Positions 23,566 through 32,243 of a stretch of 38,763 nucleotides of DNA are shown here, in pieces. Location of the stretch: NCBI GenBank assembly GCA_022826585.1, contig JAJDUR010000068.1, positions 1 through 38,763 of the forward strand. The letters run 5' to 3'. Position numbers and translations under genes: made by a program. Positions within the stretch are counted from its first letter, which is position 1. Every line of letters begins with the position of its first letter. The DNA comes from Dehalococcoidia bacterium (GTDB lineage Bacteria; Chloroflexota; Dehalococcoidia; Tepidiformales; Tepidiformaceae). The notes beneath the pieces are model-generated. The model had not been told where the DNA came from and searched no databases. It saw nothing but the letters and a program-made list of their open reading frames with translations.

Positions 23566-24582
23566 ATGAGCGAGCGGAAGCGAATCCTGACCGGCATCCG
23601 GCCGACCGGGTCGCTGCACCTGGGCCACTACGCCGGGGCGCTCGAGAACTGGATCCGCCTGCAGGACGACTACGACTGCCACTTCCTGATTGCGGACTAC
23701 CAGGTCTCGGACTACGCGGACGACTTCGAGCGCGTGCGCGAGTCGGTATGGGAGGTGGCGCTTGACTGGCTCGCGGTTGGGCTCGACCCGGAAGGGAGCT
23801 GCTTCGTCATCGAGAGCCTCGTCCCGGAGCACGCGGAGCTGACGACCTGGCTGAGCTGGTACCTGCCGCTGGGGATGCTGCAACGCAACCCGACGCTGAA
23901 GGCGGAGATGGACGACTTCGGGAAAAAGTCGGTGCCGGTAGCGTTCTTCACCTATCCGGTGATGCAGGTCGCGAACATCCTGATGCCAAGGGCGCACCTG
24001 GTGCCGGTCGGCGAGGACCAGCTGCCGCACATCGAGATGACGCGAGAGCTGGCGCGGCGCTTCAACCGGCAGTTCTCGCCCGTGTTCCCGGAGCCCGAGG
24101 GGCTGGTGGGGCGCGTCCCCCGGCTGGTGGGGCTCGACGGGCAGGCGAAGATGAGCAAGTCCGTGGGCAACACAATCGAGCTCAAGGACGACGTGGACAC
24201 GGTCACGAAGAAGGTGCGGGGCATGTTCACGGACCCGACGCGGCTGCGGGCGACCGACCCCGGCCACGTCGAGGGAAATCCCGTGTTCATGTACCACGAC
24301 GCGTTCAACCCGGACGTGGACGAGGTAAACGACCTGAAGGAGCGGTACGTCGTGGGGAAGGTGGGCGACGTGGAGGTGAAGCAGAAGCTGACCATCGCCC
24401 TGAACAACCTGCTCGAGCCGTTCCGCGAGCGCCGTTCGTACTACGAGGCGCACATGGGCGAGGTGCGGGACGCGCTGGAGTCGGGGACCTCGCGGGCGCG
24501 GGCGGTGGCGCAGGAGACGATGGCGCTGGTCCGGGACGCGATGGCGGTCAACTACCTGAACGGGCCTCCGCGAGGGAGCTGA
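23566..24582 (+). CDS. trpS: Tryptophanyl-tRNA synthetase
   Basis: A 338-aa class I synthetase that charges tRNA-Trp. The HIGH-type motif is HLGH (18-21) in RPTGSLHLGHY, and KMSKS is intact (QAKMSKSVGN, near 200). GEDQLPHIEMTRELARRFN is the TrpRS tryptophan/tRNA region. ATG at 23566 follows GGGAGGA seven bases upstream; the upstream open frame is the CADD-like gene's other frame and is ignored. Its place under a Trp T-box is the classic arrangement. The stop is two bases before trpE. Confidence 0.96.
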   Translation: MSERKRILTGIRPTGSLHLGHYAGALENWIRLQDDYDCHFLIADYQVSDYADDFERVRESVWEVALDWLAVGLDPEGSCFVIESLVPEHAELTTWLSWYLPLGMLQRNPTLKAEMDDFGKKSVPVAFFTYPVMQVANILMPRAHLVPVGEDQLPHIEMTRELARRFNRQFSPVFPEPEGLVGRVPRLVGLDGQAKMSKSVGNTIELKDDVDTVTKKVRGMFTDPTRLRATDPGHVEGNPVFMYHDAFNPDVDEVNDLKERYVVGKVGDVEVKQKLTIALNNLLEPFRERRSYYEAHMGEVRDALESGTSRARAVAQETMALVRDAMAVNYLNGPPRGS

Positions 24583-24584
24583 CC

Positions 24585-26060
24585 GTGCTGCACCCGACGC
24601 TCGCCGAGGTGAAGGCGCTCGCGGCGGAGGGCGGGGGGAACCTCGCGCCGGTGTACCGCGAGGTTGCGGCGGACCTGGAGACTCCCGTCTCGGCCTACCT
24701 GAAGGTGCGGGAGGGGCGGCATTCGTTCCTGCTGGAGTCGGTGGAGGGCGGCGAGCGGCTGGCGCGCTACTCGTTCATCGGGGGGAACCCGTACCAGGTC
24801 ATCCGGACGGGTCCCGGGGAGGCGCACGAGGGTGACCCGTTGAAGCCGCTGGAGGAAGCGCTCGCGGGGCTGAAGGCGGTGGAGCTGCCGGGGCTGCCGC
24901 GGTTGACCGGGGGGGCGGTGGGGTACGTGAGCTACGAGGCAATCCGCCACTTCGAGCCGCGGGTGCCGGCAAACGAGGCCGACCCCGTCGGCATCCCCGA
25001 GGCGATGTTCCTGCTGTGCGACTCGATGGTCGTGTTCGACCACGTGCGCCACACGATCCGGGCCGTGGCGCACTGCCGGCTGGACGGCGACATTGAGGCT
25101 TCGTACGAGGCAGCCTCGGGGCGGATCGACGAGATCGTGGGGCGGCTGAGCCAGCCGCTGGCGCTCCCGGTGGAGGAGGTGGACGAGGTCACGCGGGCGA
25201 GCGCGCAGGGAGTCTCGAACGTGGGGCGGGAGGGGTACGAGCTGATGGTGGAGCGCATCCGCGAGGACGTGATCGGGGGGGAGGTCATCCAGGCGGTGCC
25301 GTCGCAGCGCATCCGCCGGCCGACCTCGGTGCACCCGTTCACGATCTACCGGCAGCTGCGCACCGTGAATCCCTCGCCCTACATGTTCTACCTGGACCTG
25401 GACGACTTTCAGATCGTGGGCGCTTCGCCGGAGATGCTGGTGCGGGTGGAGGACGGGGTCGTGACGACGCACCCGATCGCGGGCACGCGCCCGCGGGGGG
25501 CGACGCCGGAAGAGGACGACGCGCTCGCGGAGGAGCTGCTTGGCGACGAGAAGGAGCGGGCCGAGCACATCATGCTGGTGGACCTGGGGCGGAACGACGT
25601 GGGCCGGGTGGCGGAGCCGGGGACGGTGCAGGTGGACCAGCTGATGGAGATCGAGCGGTACTCGCACGTGATGCACATCGTCTCGCGGGTCTCGGGCCAG
25701 CTGCGGGAGGACCGCACGCCGTTCGACGCGTTCCGCTCGGTGTTCCCGGCCGGCACGGTCTCGGGGGCGCCGAAGGTACGGGCGATGGAGATCATCGCGG
25801 CGCTGGAGCGGGAAAGGCGGGGCATCTACGCGGGGGCGGTGGGGTACGCGAGCTTCGCGGGCAGTCTCGACACGTGCATCGCCATCCGCACGATGGTCGT
25901 GAAGGACGGGAACGCCTATCTCCAGGCGGGAGGCGGGATCGTGTACGACTCGGAGCCGCTAACGGAGTACCAGGAGAGCGTGAACAAGATGCTGGCGCTC
26001 GAGCGGGCCATCGACCAGGCGGAGTTGGCGGCGGCGCAGCAGGCGCCGGTCGGGGGGTAG
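24585..26060 (+). CDS. trpE: Anthranilate synthase component I
   Basis: A 491-aa chorismate-utilising enzyme that, with TrpG, forms anthranilate, the first committed step of tryptophan synthesis. The feedback site motif LLES (49-52) in SFLLESVEGG binds tryptophan, so the enzyme is likely Trp-inhibited. EVIQAVPSQR, SPYMFYLDLDDF, GTRPRG, LVDLGRNDVGR, YSHVMHIVS and the C-terminal GGGIVYDSEP block give the catalytic domain. This pattern favours TrpE over PabB. GTG at 24585 is two bases after trpS. Confidence 0.95.
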   Translation: MLHPTLAEVKALAAEGGGNLAPVYREVAADLETPVSAYLKVREGRHSFLLESVEGGERLARYSFIGGNPYQVIRTGPGEAHEGDPLKPLEEALAGLKAVELPGLPRLTGGAVGYVSYEAIRHFEPRVPANEADPVGIPEAMFLLCDSMVVFDHVRHTIRAVAHCRLDGDIEASYEAASGRIDEIVGRLSQPLALPVEEVDEVTRASAQGVSNVGREGYELMVERIREDVIGGEVIQAVPSQRIRRPTSVHPFTIYRQLRTVNPSPYMFYLDLDDFQIVGASPEMLVRVEDGVVTTHPIAGTRPRGATPEEDDALAEELLGDEKERAEHIMLVDLGRNDVGRVAEPGTVQVDQLMEIERYSHVMHIVSRVSGQLREDRTPFDAFRSVFPAGTVSGAPKVRAMEIIAALERERRGIYAGAVGYASFAGSLDTCIAIRTMVVKDGNAYLQAGGGIVYDSEPLTEYQESVNKMLALERAIDQAELAAAQQAPVGG

Positions 26061-26068
26061 GGTTCGCA

Positions 26069-26929
26069 ATGGCGCAACGCATCCACCTGGCGGCAATCCT
26101 CGAACGGGAGGGGCAACTGCTGGTCCTGCGGGAACCGGGCGAGGCGGGGTGGAGCCTGCCGGGCGGCGATCTGCTGCCGGAACACGACGACGTCGACGTG
26201 GGGATGGCGGCGATTCTCGCGGAGATGGGGATCACCGTGGAGGGCATCGAGGAGGCTTTCTACGAGACGCTCTTCGTCCCGACGGCGGCGGGGCACACGG
26301 TCTTCAACCTGTTCGCGACGAGCGCGTGGGAGGGGGAGCCGGCGGTGGCGGAGGGGGTTGAGCTCGCGTGGACGGAGGCGGGGGCGCTGGCGGACCTGCC
26401 CATGGACGAGCACGTGCGGGCGGGGGTGCTGGCGGCGTTCGGGCTGGCCGAGCCGCGCGACGACAGCGGGGCCATCCTGGAGGCGCTCCAGAAAGAGATG
26501 GGGGTTGAGGCAGAAGACGCGGAGAGCGGATTCGCATCCCGGCGAGAGGCTGGGCGGGACGTGCTGCGCACGCTCTCGGGCGGGGGCGACCCGGACGTGC
26601 GCCACGCCGGGCTGCGGGCGAACTCGCCGGAACTGGCGGACGACGTGGTCGACTTCGCGCTGGGGGAGGTGTGGGGCACGGACCGGCTGGACCGGCGCAC
26701 CCGGAGCCTCGAAGTCGTGGCGATGCTGGCGGCGCTCACGGGACGGCCGAACCAGCTGCGGTCGCACATCAACGGGGCCCTCAACCACGGGGCGACGCCC
26801 GAGGAAGTGATCGAGACGCTGCGGATGGTGGCGGTTTACGCGGGTTTCCCGGCGGCGCTGACGGCGTGGCCGGTGATGGAGGAAGTCTTCGCGGAGCGCG
26901 GCGTTCCGCGGCCGGAGCGGTCGTCATGA
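26069..26929 (+). CDS. Degenerate Nudix domain fused to a carboxymuconolactone-decarboxylase-like domain
   Basis: A 286-aa two-domain protein. The N-terminal part (1-125) has a Nudix fold pattern: PGGDLLPE keeps G-x5-E, but the catalytic REUXEE helix reads AAILAE (47-52) after a one-residue length change, losing the metal-binding Glu pair, so hydrolysis is doubtful. The C-terminal part (155-280) is a CMD/AhpD-type helical domain resembling PcaC: FALGEVWGTD, RTRSLEVVAMLAAL, SHINGALNHGATPEE and VAVYAGFPAAL; no CxxC is present, so it is not a peroxidase-type AhpD. ATG at 26069 lies eight bases after trpE, and the stop overlaps the HAD gene (ATGA). The role in the trp operon is unknown. Confidence 0.75.
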   Translation: MAQRIHLAAILEREGQLLVLREPGEAGWSLPGGDLLPEHDDVDVGMAAILAEMGITVEGIEEAFYETLFVPTAAGHTVFNLFATSAWEGEPAVAEGVELAWTEAGALADLPMDEHVRAGVLAAFGLAEPRDDSGAILEALQKEMGVEAEDAESGFASRREAGRDVLRTLSGGGDPDVRHAGLRANSPELADDVVDFALGEVWGTDRLDRRTRSLEVVAMLAALTGRPNQLRSHINGALNHGATPEEVIETLRMVAVYAGFPAALTAWPVMEEVFAERGVPRPERSS

Positions 26930-27585
26930 GAGCCGTGTTCTGGGACCTGGACGACACGGTACTCAACACGCTTCCCGGTCGGATGGACGCGCTCGCGGGG
27001 ACGTACGAGGACTGCCTCGGCATCCGCCCGGCGGACCCCGAGGCGCTCTGGCGGGAGCACAACGGCCAGACGCTGGAACGCCTGGCACGGGACCTGCTGG
27101 GCGACGACTGGCTTCGCTTCGCCGAGCGCTACCGGGAGCGGTACTACGCGATCGAGTTCGGGCTGGAGCCGTTCCCGGGAATCGTGGAGACGCTCGACGC
27201 GCTGCGGGGGGATGGGCTCGAGCTGGCGGTCGTGACGTCGAAGATCTCGTGGGGGGCGACGGGCGAGCTGAGCAAGACGGGACTGCTGGACCGCTTCGCC
27301 ACGGTGGTCGGGCACGACGACTGCGAGGCGCACAAGCCGGAGCCCGATCCGCTCTTCGTGGCGATGGAGCGGATGTGTCTCGACGAGCCCGGCGAGATCG
27401 CCTACGTGGGCGACACGCCGGCGGACGTGAAGGCGGCGCGGGCGGCGGGGTGCCACGCGATCGGGGCGGCCTGGGGGTCGCTCGACGCCGAGCGCGTGCG
27501 CGCGGAGTCACCCGACCTGCTGGCGGAGCACCCCTCGGAAGTGCTCGCGTACGTGCGCCGGATAGCCGCGGGAGCGACGTCGTGA
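26926..27585 (+). CDS. HAD-superfamily phosphatase
   Basis: A 219-aa phosphoglycolate-phosphatase-like HAD enzyme. The nucleophile motif is D7-L-D9-D-T11 (WDLDDTV), motif II is VVTSK, the lysine motif is HKPEPDP and motif IV is YVGDTPADVKAA. The helical cap lies between residues 15 and 85. All catalytic residues are present, so it should hydrolyse a small phosphate ester, substrate unknown. The start is coupled to the Nudix-CMD gene by ATGA; the stop overlaps the next gene as GTGA. Linked tightly to trp genes on both sides, it is probably co-regulated by the T-box. Confidence 0.85.
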   Translation: MRAVFWDLDDTVLNTLPGRMDALAGTYEDCLGIRPADPEALWREHNGQTLERLARDLLGDDWLRFAERYRERYYAIEFGLEPFPGIVETLDALRGDGLELAVVTSKISWGATGELSKTGLLDRFATVVGHDDCEAHKPEPDPLFVAMERMCLDEPGEIAYVGDTPADVKAARAAGCHAIGAAWGSLDAERVRAESPDLLAEHPSEVLAYVRRIAAGATS

Positions 27586-27911
27586 CGGACGCGGCGCCGG
27601 CGAAGGCGGTCACGCATGTGGCGGCGCGCTTCTACCGCGCGAACGCCATCGACCTCGCGCTCGTGCCGCTCCTGGAGGAGACGGCGCCGTACGCGCGGGG
27701 CGCGGGCGACGGCTACTTCCTCGTGGTGCTGCTGGGGGAACCGGGAACGGCCTATCCGCTCGACCTGGGCTCGCCGGGCGCACTCGATACGGAGTATCTC
27801 GCGGAGAAATTCCACCTGGACCGGCGGGGGTACGGCTACACGCCCGAGGAGCTATCGGTTGCCCTGCGCGAGGTCGCGGCCGACCTGGTCGGGGAGGGGA
27901 GCCTGGATTGA
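27582..27911 (+). CDS. Hypothetical 109-aa protein in the trp operon
   Basis: I do not recognise this family. From GTG at 27582 it is 109 aa, soluble, with an early AARFYRANAIDLALVPLLEE helix, a GDGYFLVVLLGEPGTAYPLD strand region and YGYTPEELSVALREVAADL at the end. The codon pattern matches neighbouring genes, and it overlaps the HAD gene by four bases and trpG by one, so it is very likely translated. No metal or catalytic motif is evident. A partner of the HAD protein or TrpEG is imaginable, but nothing in the sequence shows it. Confidence 0.7.
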   Translation: MTDAAPAKAVTHVAARFYRANAIDLALVPLLEETAPYARGAGDGYFLVVLLGEPGTAYPLDLGSPGALDTEYLAEKFHLDRRGYGYTPEELSVALREVAADLVGEGSLD

Positions 27912-28498
27912 TGACGACGCTCCTGATCGACAACTACGACAGTTTTACCTACAACCTCTACCAGTACCTCTCGGAGCTGGGTGCGGAGATCGTGGTGCAC
28001 CGGAACGACCAGGTGACCGTCGAGGAGTGCGCGGCGCTGCAGCCGGACCGGGTCGTGATCTCACCGGGGCCGGGCAGGCCGGCGGGCGCGGGCGTCTCGA
28101 CGGAGATCGTGCGGCGATTCGCGGGGGTGGCGCCGGTGCTGGGGGTCTGCCTCGGGCACCAGTGCATCTCCGAGGCGTTCGGGGGCGAGATCGTGGGGGC
28201 GGGAGAGATCAAGCACGGGAAGACCTCGACGATCAGCCACGACGGGCGGGGCGTTTTCGCGGGACTGCCCGACCCGTTCACGGCGGTGCGCTACCACTCG
28301 CTGGCGGCGAACCCGGAGCAACTGCCGGACTCGCTCACCGTTTCGGCGACGTCGGAGAGTGGGGTCATCATGGGCGTGCGGCACGAGCGGTTCACGGTGG
28401 AAGGGGTGCAGTTCCACCCGGAATCGATCGCGACGGAGCACGGCAAGGAGCTGCTCCGGAACTTCCTCGACCTGCGGGGAGGGACGTGGGAGCGATGA
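27911..28498 (+). CDS. trpG: Anthranilate synthase component II (glutamine amidotransferase)
   Basis: A 195-aa class I amidotransferase that supplies ammonia from glutamine to TrpE. IDNYDSFTYNLYQYL, SPGPGRP, the catalytic Cys in GVCLGHQCI and HPES near the C-terminus complete the triad. It is the same type as PabA, so it could serve both anthranilate and aminodeoxychorismate synthase. ATG at 27911 overlaps the preceding stop by one base. Confidence 0.95.
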   Translation: MTTLLIDNYDSFTYNLYQYLSELGAEIVVHRNDQVTVEECAALQPDRVVISPGPGRPAGAGVSTEIVRRFAGVAPVLGVCLGHQCISEAFGGEIVGAGEIKHGKTSTISHDGRGVFAGLPDPFTAVRYHSLAANPEQLPDSLTVSATSESGVIMGVRHERFTVEGVQFHPESIATEHGKELLRNFLDLRGGTWER

Positions 28499-29511
28499 CG
28501 GCGATCCAGGAAGCAATCGGGGCGCTGCTGGACGGGGGCGGCATCGAGCCGGAGGCGGCGGCGGCGGCGCTCGAGACGATCATGTCGGGAGACGCAACTC
28601 CGGCCCAAATCGGGGCGTTTCTGGCGGGGATGCGGGAGCACGGTGAGACACCGGAGATCGTGGCGGCCTGCTGGGCGGTGATGGAGCGGCACGCGGAGCC
28701 ATGCGCGGCGGGGAACGTGGTCGACCTCTGCGGCACGGGCGGGGACGGGGCGGACACGTTCAACGTGTCGACGGCGGCGGGGTTCGTGGTGGCGGGCGCG
28801 GGAGGGCGGGTGGCCAAGCACGGGAACCGGGCGGCTTCCTCCAACTGTGGCTCGGCGGACCTCCTGGAGGCGCTGGGGGCGCGCATCGACCTGGGGGGCG
28901 AGGAGGTGGCGCGGGTGATCGAGGAGTGCGGTTTCGGGTTCCTGTTCGCACAGCGCTTCCACCCGGCGATGCGGCACGTGGGCGGCCCACGCCGCGAACT
29001 GGGGACGCGCACGATCTTCAACGTGCTGGGGCCGATCTCGAATCCGGCGCAGCCGCGGGCGCAGCTCACGGGCGTGGGGTCGCCGCACCTGGGACCGCTG
29101 TTCGCGGAGGCGTTCCGCATCCGCGGGCTGGAACGCGCGGTCGTCGTGCACTCGGCGGACGGGCTCGACGAGATCAGCCCCGCAGCACCAACCCACGCGT
29201 GGATCCTGGAGGGAGGCGAACTGCGGGAGGAGGAGCTGGCGCCCGCGACATTCGGAGTCGAGGGCTCCTCGCTGGAGGAAATCGCGGGAGGTTCCGCCGA
29301 GGAGAACGCGGAGACGCTGCGCGCGATGCTGGCGGGGCAGGGCGGCCCGGTCGCGGACTTCGTGACGTTGAACGCGGCTGCGGCGTGCTGGGCGGCGGGG
29401 CTGGCGGACAGCTTCGCCGAGGGGGCGGCGCTCGCGCGGCAGTCACTGGAGTCGGGACGGGCACGGGTGGTGGCGGAGTCGTACGTGAGGCTGACACAGG
29501 AGGTCACGTGA
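28495..29511 (+). CDS. trpD: Anthranilate phosphoribosyltransferase
   Basis: A 338-aa enzyme joining anthranilate to PRPP. GTGGDG (PRPP loop), FNVSTAAGFVVAGAG, KHGNRAASSNCGSADLLEALG, RFHPAMRHVGGPRRELG and FNVLGPISNPA are standard landmarks. The usual 'SSKSGSAD' reads SSNCGSAD, a minor variant. ATG at 28495 overlaps trpG (ATGA), and the end overlaps trpC (GTGA). Confidence 0.95.
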   Translation: MTAIQEAIGALLDGGGIEPEAAAAALETIMSGDATPAQIGAFLAGMREHGETPEIVAACWAVMERHAEPCAAGNVVDLCGTGGDGADTFNVSTAAGFVVAGAGGRVAKHGNRAASSNCGSADLLEALGARIDLGGEEVARVIEECGFGFLFAQRFHPAMRHVGGPRRELGTRTIFNVLGPISNPAQPRAQLTGVGSPHLGPLFAEAFRIRGLERAVVVHSADGLDEISPAAPTHAWILEGGELREEELAPATFGVEGSSLEEIAGGSAEENAETLRAMLAGQGGPVADFVTLNAAAACWAAGLADSFAEGAALARQSLESGRARVVAESYVRLTQEVT

Positions 29512-30311
29512 GCTCGCCGAGCATCCTGGAGACGATCGTGGCGAAGCGCCGCGAGGACGTGGCCGAGGCGAAGGCGGCCGTACCCGCCGGCGAGCTCCAG
29601 CGCGCGGCGGGCAGGGCGGCGCCGCCGATCGACTTCGTCGCGCGGCTGGCGGCGGCGCCGCCGGCGGTGATCGCGGAGATCAAGCGGGCCTCGCCGAGCA
29701 AGGGCGACATCGCGCCGGGGATGGACGCGACCGAGCAGGCGCTGCGCTACGCGCGGGGCGGCGCGGCGGGCATCTCGGTGCTGACGGAGCCGGCGTGGTT
29801 CAAGGGGACGCTCGACGACCTGCGGGAGGCGCGGGAGGCGGTAGGGGAGCTGGGCGAGGCGCGTCCGGGGCTGCTGCGCAAGGACTTCCTGCTCGACGAG
29901 TACCAGCTGCTCGAAGCGCGGGCGCACGGGGCGGATGCGGTGCTCCTGATCGTGGCCTGTCTCGACGACGAGACGCTGGCGCGGCTGCTGGCGTGCTCGC
30001 GGGAGCTGGGCATGGAGGCCCTGGTGGAGGTGAACAACGCGGAGGAGATGGAGCGCGCGGGGGCGGTGGGGGCTCGGCTGGTGGGGATCAACAACCGCGA
30101 TTTGCGCAGCTTCGACGTAGACCTGGGGACGACTGACCGGCTGGCGGGGGGCGCTCCCGAGGCGGCGCTGCTGGCGGCGCTGAGCGGCATCAACACGCGC
30201 GACGACGTGGAGCGATTCGAGGCGGTGGGGGCGAAGGCCGTGCTCGTGGGGGAGGCGCTCATGCGGGCGGACGACCCGGCGGCGATGATCGCGGAGCTTC
30301 GGGGCCGATGA
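29508..30311 (+). CDS. trpC: Indole-3-glycerol phosphate synthase
   Basis: A 267-aa TIM-barrel enzyme that closes the indole ring. [60 protein letters not shown] and [10 protein letters not shown] are the usual barrel strands with the catalytic Lys and Glu residues. GTG at 29508 gives the normal length and overlaps trpD by four bases. Confidence 0.95.
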   Translation: MSSPSILETIVAKRREDVAEAKAAVPAGELQRAAGRAAPPIDFVARLAAAPPAVIAEIKRASPSKGDIAPGMDATEQALRYARGGAAGISVLTEPAWFKGTLDDLREAREAVGELGEARPGLLRKDFLLDEYQLLEARAHGADAVLLIVACLDDETLARLLACSRELGMEALVEVNNAEEMERAGAVGARLVGINNRDLRSFDVDLGTTDRLAGGAPEAALLAALSGINTRDDVERFEAVGAKAVLVGEALMRADDPAAMIAELRGR

Positions 30312-31045
30312 CGCGGGTCAAGATCTGCGGCGTGCGCGACGCGGAGACGGCGCGGGAGGCGGTGAAGGGCGGCGCCGACTTCATCGGGCTGATGTTCGCG
30401 GAGTCGCGGCGGCAGGTCACGCCGCAACAGTGCTACGAGATCATCGAGGCGGTGCGGGAGACGCGGCGGAGCCCGGAGGTGGCGCACATCGAGGGACCCG
30501 GACGGGGCGAGGTGCGGGGGGCGAGCTGGTTCGGGGCCTGGAACGAGGCGATCGACGACGCGCTCGCCCGCTGGCGGCCGCTGCTCGTGGGCGTGTTCGC
30601 CGACCAGCAGGTCGAGGACGCCAACGAGATCGCGGAGGCGGCCGGACTGGAGCTCATCCAGCTCTCGGGCGGGGAGGACGAGGCGTTCGTGCGGCAGGTG
30701 CGTCCGCCCGTGCTGAAGGCGATCCACGTGCACCCGGAGACGACCGCCGAGGACGTGATCGACATGGCCGCGCCGGGCGCCGCGGCGGGCATCATGCTCG
30801 ACACCGGTTCGGGCGCGGCCCGGGGCGGCACGGGCGAGTCCTTCGACTGGGACGTGGCGGCGGAGGTCGGGCAGCGCCTGCCGCTGATGCTGGCGGGCGG
30901 GCTCGATCCCGACAACGTGGCGGACGCGGTCGGCGCGGTCGACCCGTGGGCGGTCGACGTCTCCAGCGGGGTCGAGACCGACGGCGACAAGGACATCGAG
31001 AAGGTGCGCGCGTTCATCCGCGCGGCCAAGGGGGCAGGACGATGA
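30308..31045 (+). CDS. trpF: Phosphoribosylanthranilate isomerase with an insertion
   Basis: A 245-aa TIM barrel performing the Amadori step. The catalytic Cys is C7 in VKICGV, and the phosphate-binding [11 protein letters not shown] and VDVSSGVE strands are intact, with the catalytic Asp in IMLDTGSG. It is longer than the usual ~205 aa because about 35 residues (roughly 52-89, with [17 protein letters not shown]) are inserted after the second barrel element. The ATGA overlaps on both sides fit tight operon coupling. Confidence 0.92.
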   Translation: MTRVKICGVRDAETAREAVKGGADFIGLMFAESRRQVTPQQCYEIIEAVRETRRSPEVAHIEGPGRGEVRGASWFGAWNEAIDDALARWRPLLVGVFADQQVEDANEIAEAAGLELIQLSGGEDEAFVRQVRPPVLKAIHVHPETTAEDVIDMAAPGAAAGIMLDTGSGAARGGTGESFDWDVAAEVGQRLPLMLAGGLDPDNVADAVGAVDPWAVDVSSGVETDGDKDIEKVRAFIRAAKGAGR

Positions 31046-32241
31046 GCACGGAGACGAGGAGCGAGCTGGCCCCGCGGTTCGGGGAGTTCGGGGGACGCTA
31101 CATCCCCGAGGTGCTGGTGGCGGCCCACGAGGAGCTGGAGGAGTCGTACGAGGCGGCGCGCCACGATCCGGCCTTCCGGGAGGAGCTGGTGACGCTGCAG
31201 CGTCACTACGCGGGGCGGCCGACGCCCCTCTACCTGGCCGAGCGGCTGTCGGAGGAGGTCGGCGGGGCGCGACTCTGGCTGAAGCGGGAAGATCTGGCGC
31301 ACACGGGGGCGCACAAGATCAACAACGCGCTCGGGCAGGCGCTGCTCGCGAAGCGAATCGGGAAGCCGCGCATCATCGCGGAGACGGGGGCGGGGCAGCA
31401 CGGGGTGGCGACGGCCACGGTTTGCGCGAAGCTGAACCTCGAGTGCGTGGTGTACATGGGCACGGAGGACATCCGGCGGCAGTCCCTGAACGTGTTCCGG
31501 ATGAAGATGCTGGGGGCGGAGGTCGTGCCCGTGGACTCGGGTAGCCGCACGCTGAAGGACGCGATCAACGAGGCGATGCGGGACTGGGTCACGAATGTTC
31601 GGACCACGCACTACCTGATCGGCTCGGCGATCGGGCCGCACCCGTTCCCGACGATGGTGCGGGACTTCCAGGCGGTCATCGGGCAGGAGGCGCGGGAGCA
31701 GATGCTGGAGCAGGCGGGGCGGTTGCCGGACGTGGCCGTCGCCTGCGTGGGCGGCGGGAGCAACGCCATCGGGCTGTTCCACCCGTTCATCGACGACCCC
31801 GTGCGGCTCGTGGGTGTCGAGGCGGCAGGCGAAGGCCTGGCCGAGCCGGGGCGGAACGCGGCCACGCTGGTGGCCGGGAGTCCGGGCGTGCTGCACGGGA
31901 CGCGCACGTACCTGCTGCAGGACGAGGCCGGCCAGATCCTAGATACGCACAGCATCTCGGCGGGGCTGGACTATCCGGGCGTGGGCCCGGAGCACTCGTG
32001 GCTGAAGGTGAGCGAGCGAGCGGAGTACATCGCGGCGGACGATGCGGAAGCGCTCGAGGGATTCCAGCGCCTGACCCGGAGCGAGGGGATCATCCCGGCG
32101 CTGGAGCCGTCGCACGCGATCCTGCCGGCGATCCGGCTGGCGGAGGAGCTGGGTGAGGGCGGTGACGTGCTGATCGGGCTGAGCGGCCGCGGCGACAAGG
32201 ACATGCACACGGTCGCCGAGGCCCTGGGCGTCACGCTCTGA
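31042..32241 (+). CDS. trpB: Tryptophan synthase beta chain
   Basis: A 399-aa PLP enzyme condensing indole with serine. The PLP lysine is K92 in [13 protein letters not shown], with the catalytic [11 protein letters not shown] loop, GGGSNAIG for PLP phosphate and the C-terminal [11 protein letters not shown]. These are TrpB1 features, the type that pairs with TrpA. ATG at 31042 overlaps trpF. Confidence 0.96.
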   Translation: MSTETRSELAPRFGEFGGRYIPEVLVAAHEELEESYEAARHDPAFREELVTLQRHYAGRPTPLYLAERLSEEVGGARLWLKREDLAHTGAHKINNALGQALLAKRIGKPRIIAETGAGQHGVATATVCAKLNLECVVYMGTEDIRRQSLNVFRMKMLGAEVVPVDSGSRTLKDAINEAMRDWVTNVRTTHYLIGSAIGPHPFPTMVRDFQAVIGQEAREQMLEQAGRLPDVAVACVGGGSNAIGLFHPFIDDPVRLVGVEAAGEGLAEPGRNAATLVAGSPGVLHGTRTYLLQDEAGQILDTHSISAGLDYPGVGPEHSWLKVSERAEYIAADDAEALEGFQRLTRSEGIIPALEPSHAILPAIRLAEELGEGGDVLIGLSGRGDKDMHTVAEALGVTL

Positions 32242-32243
32242 GC

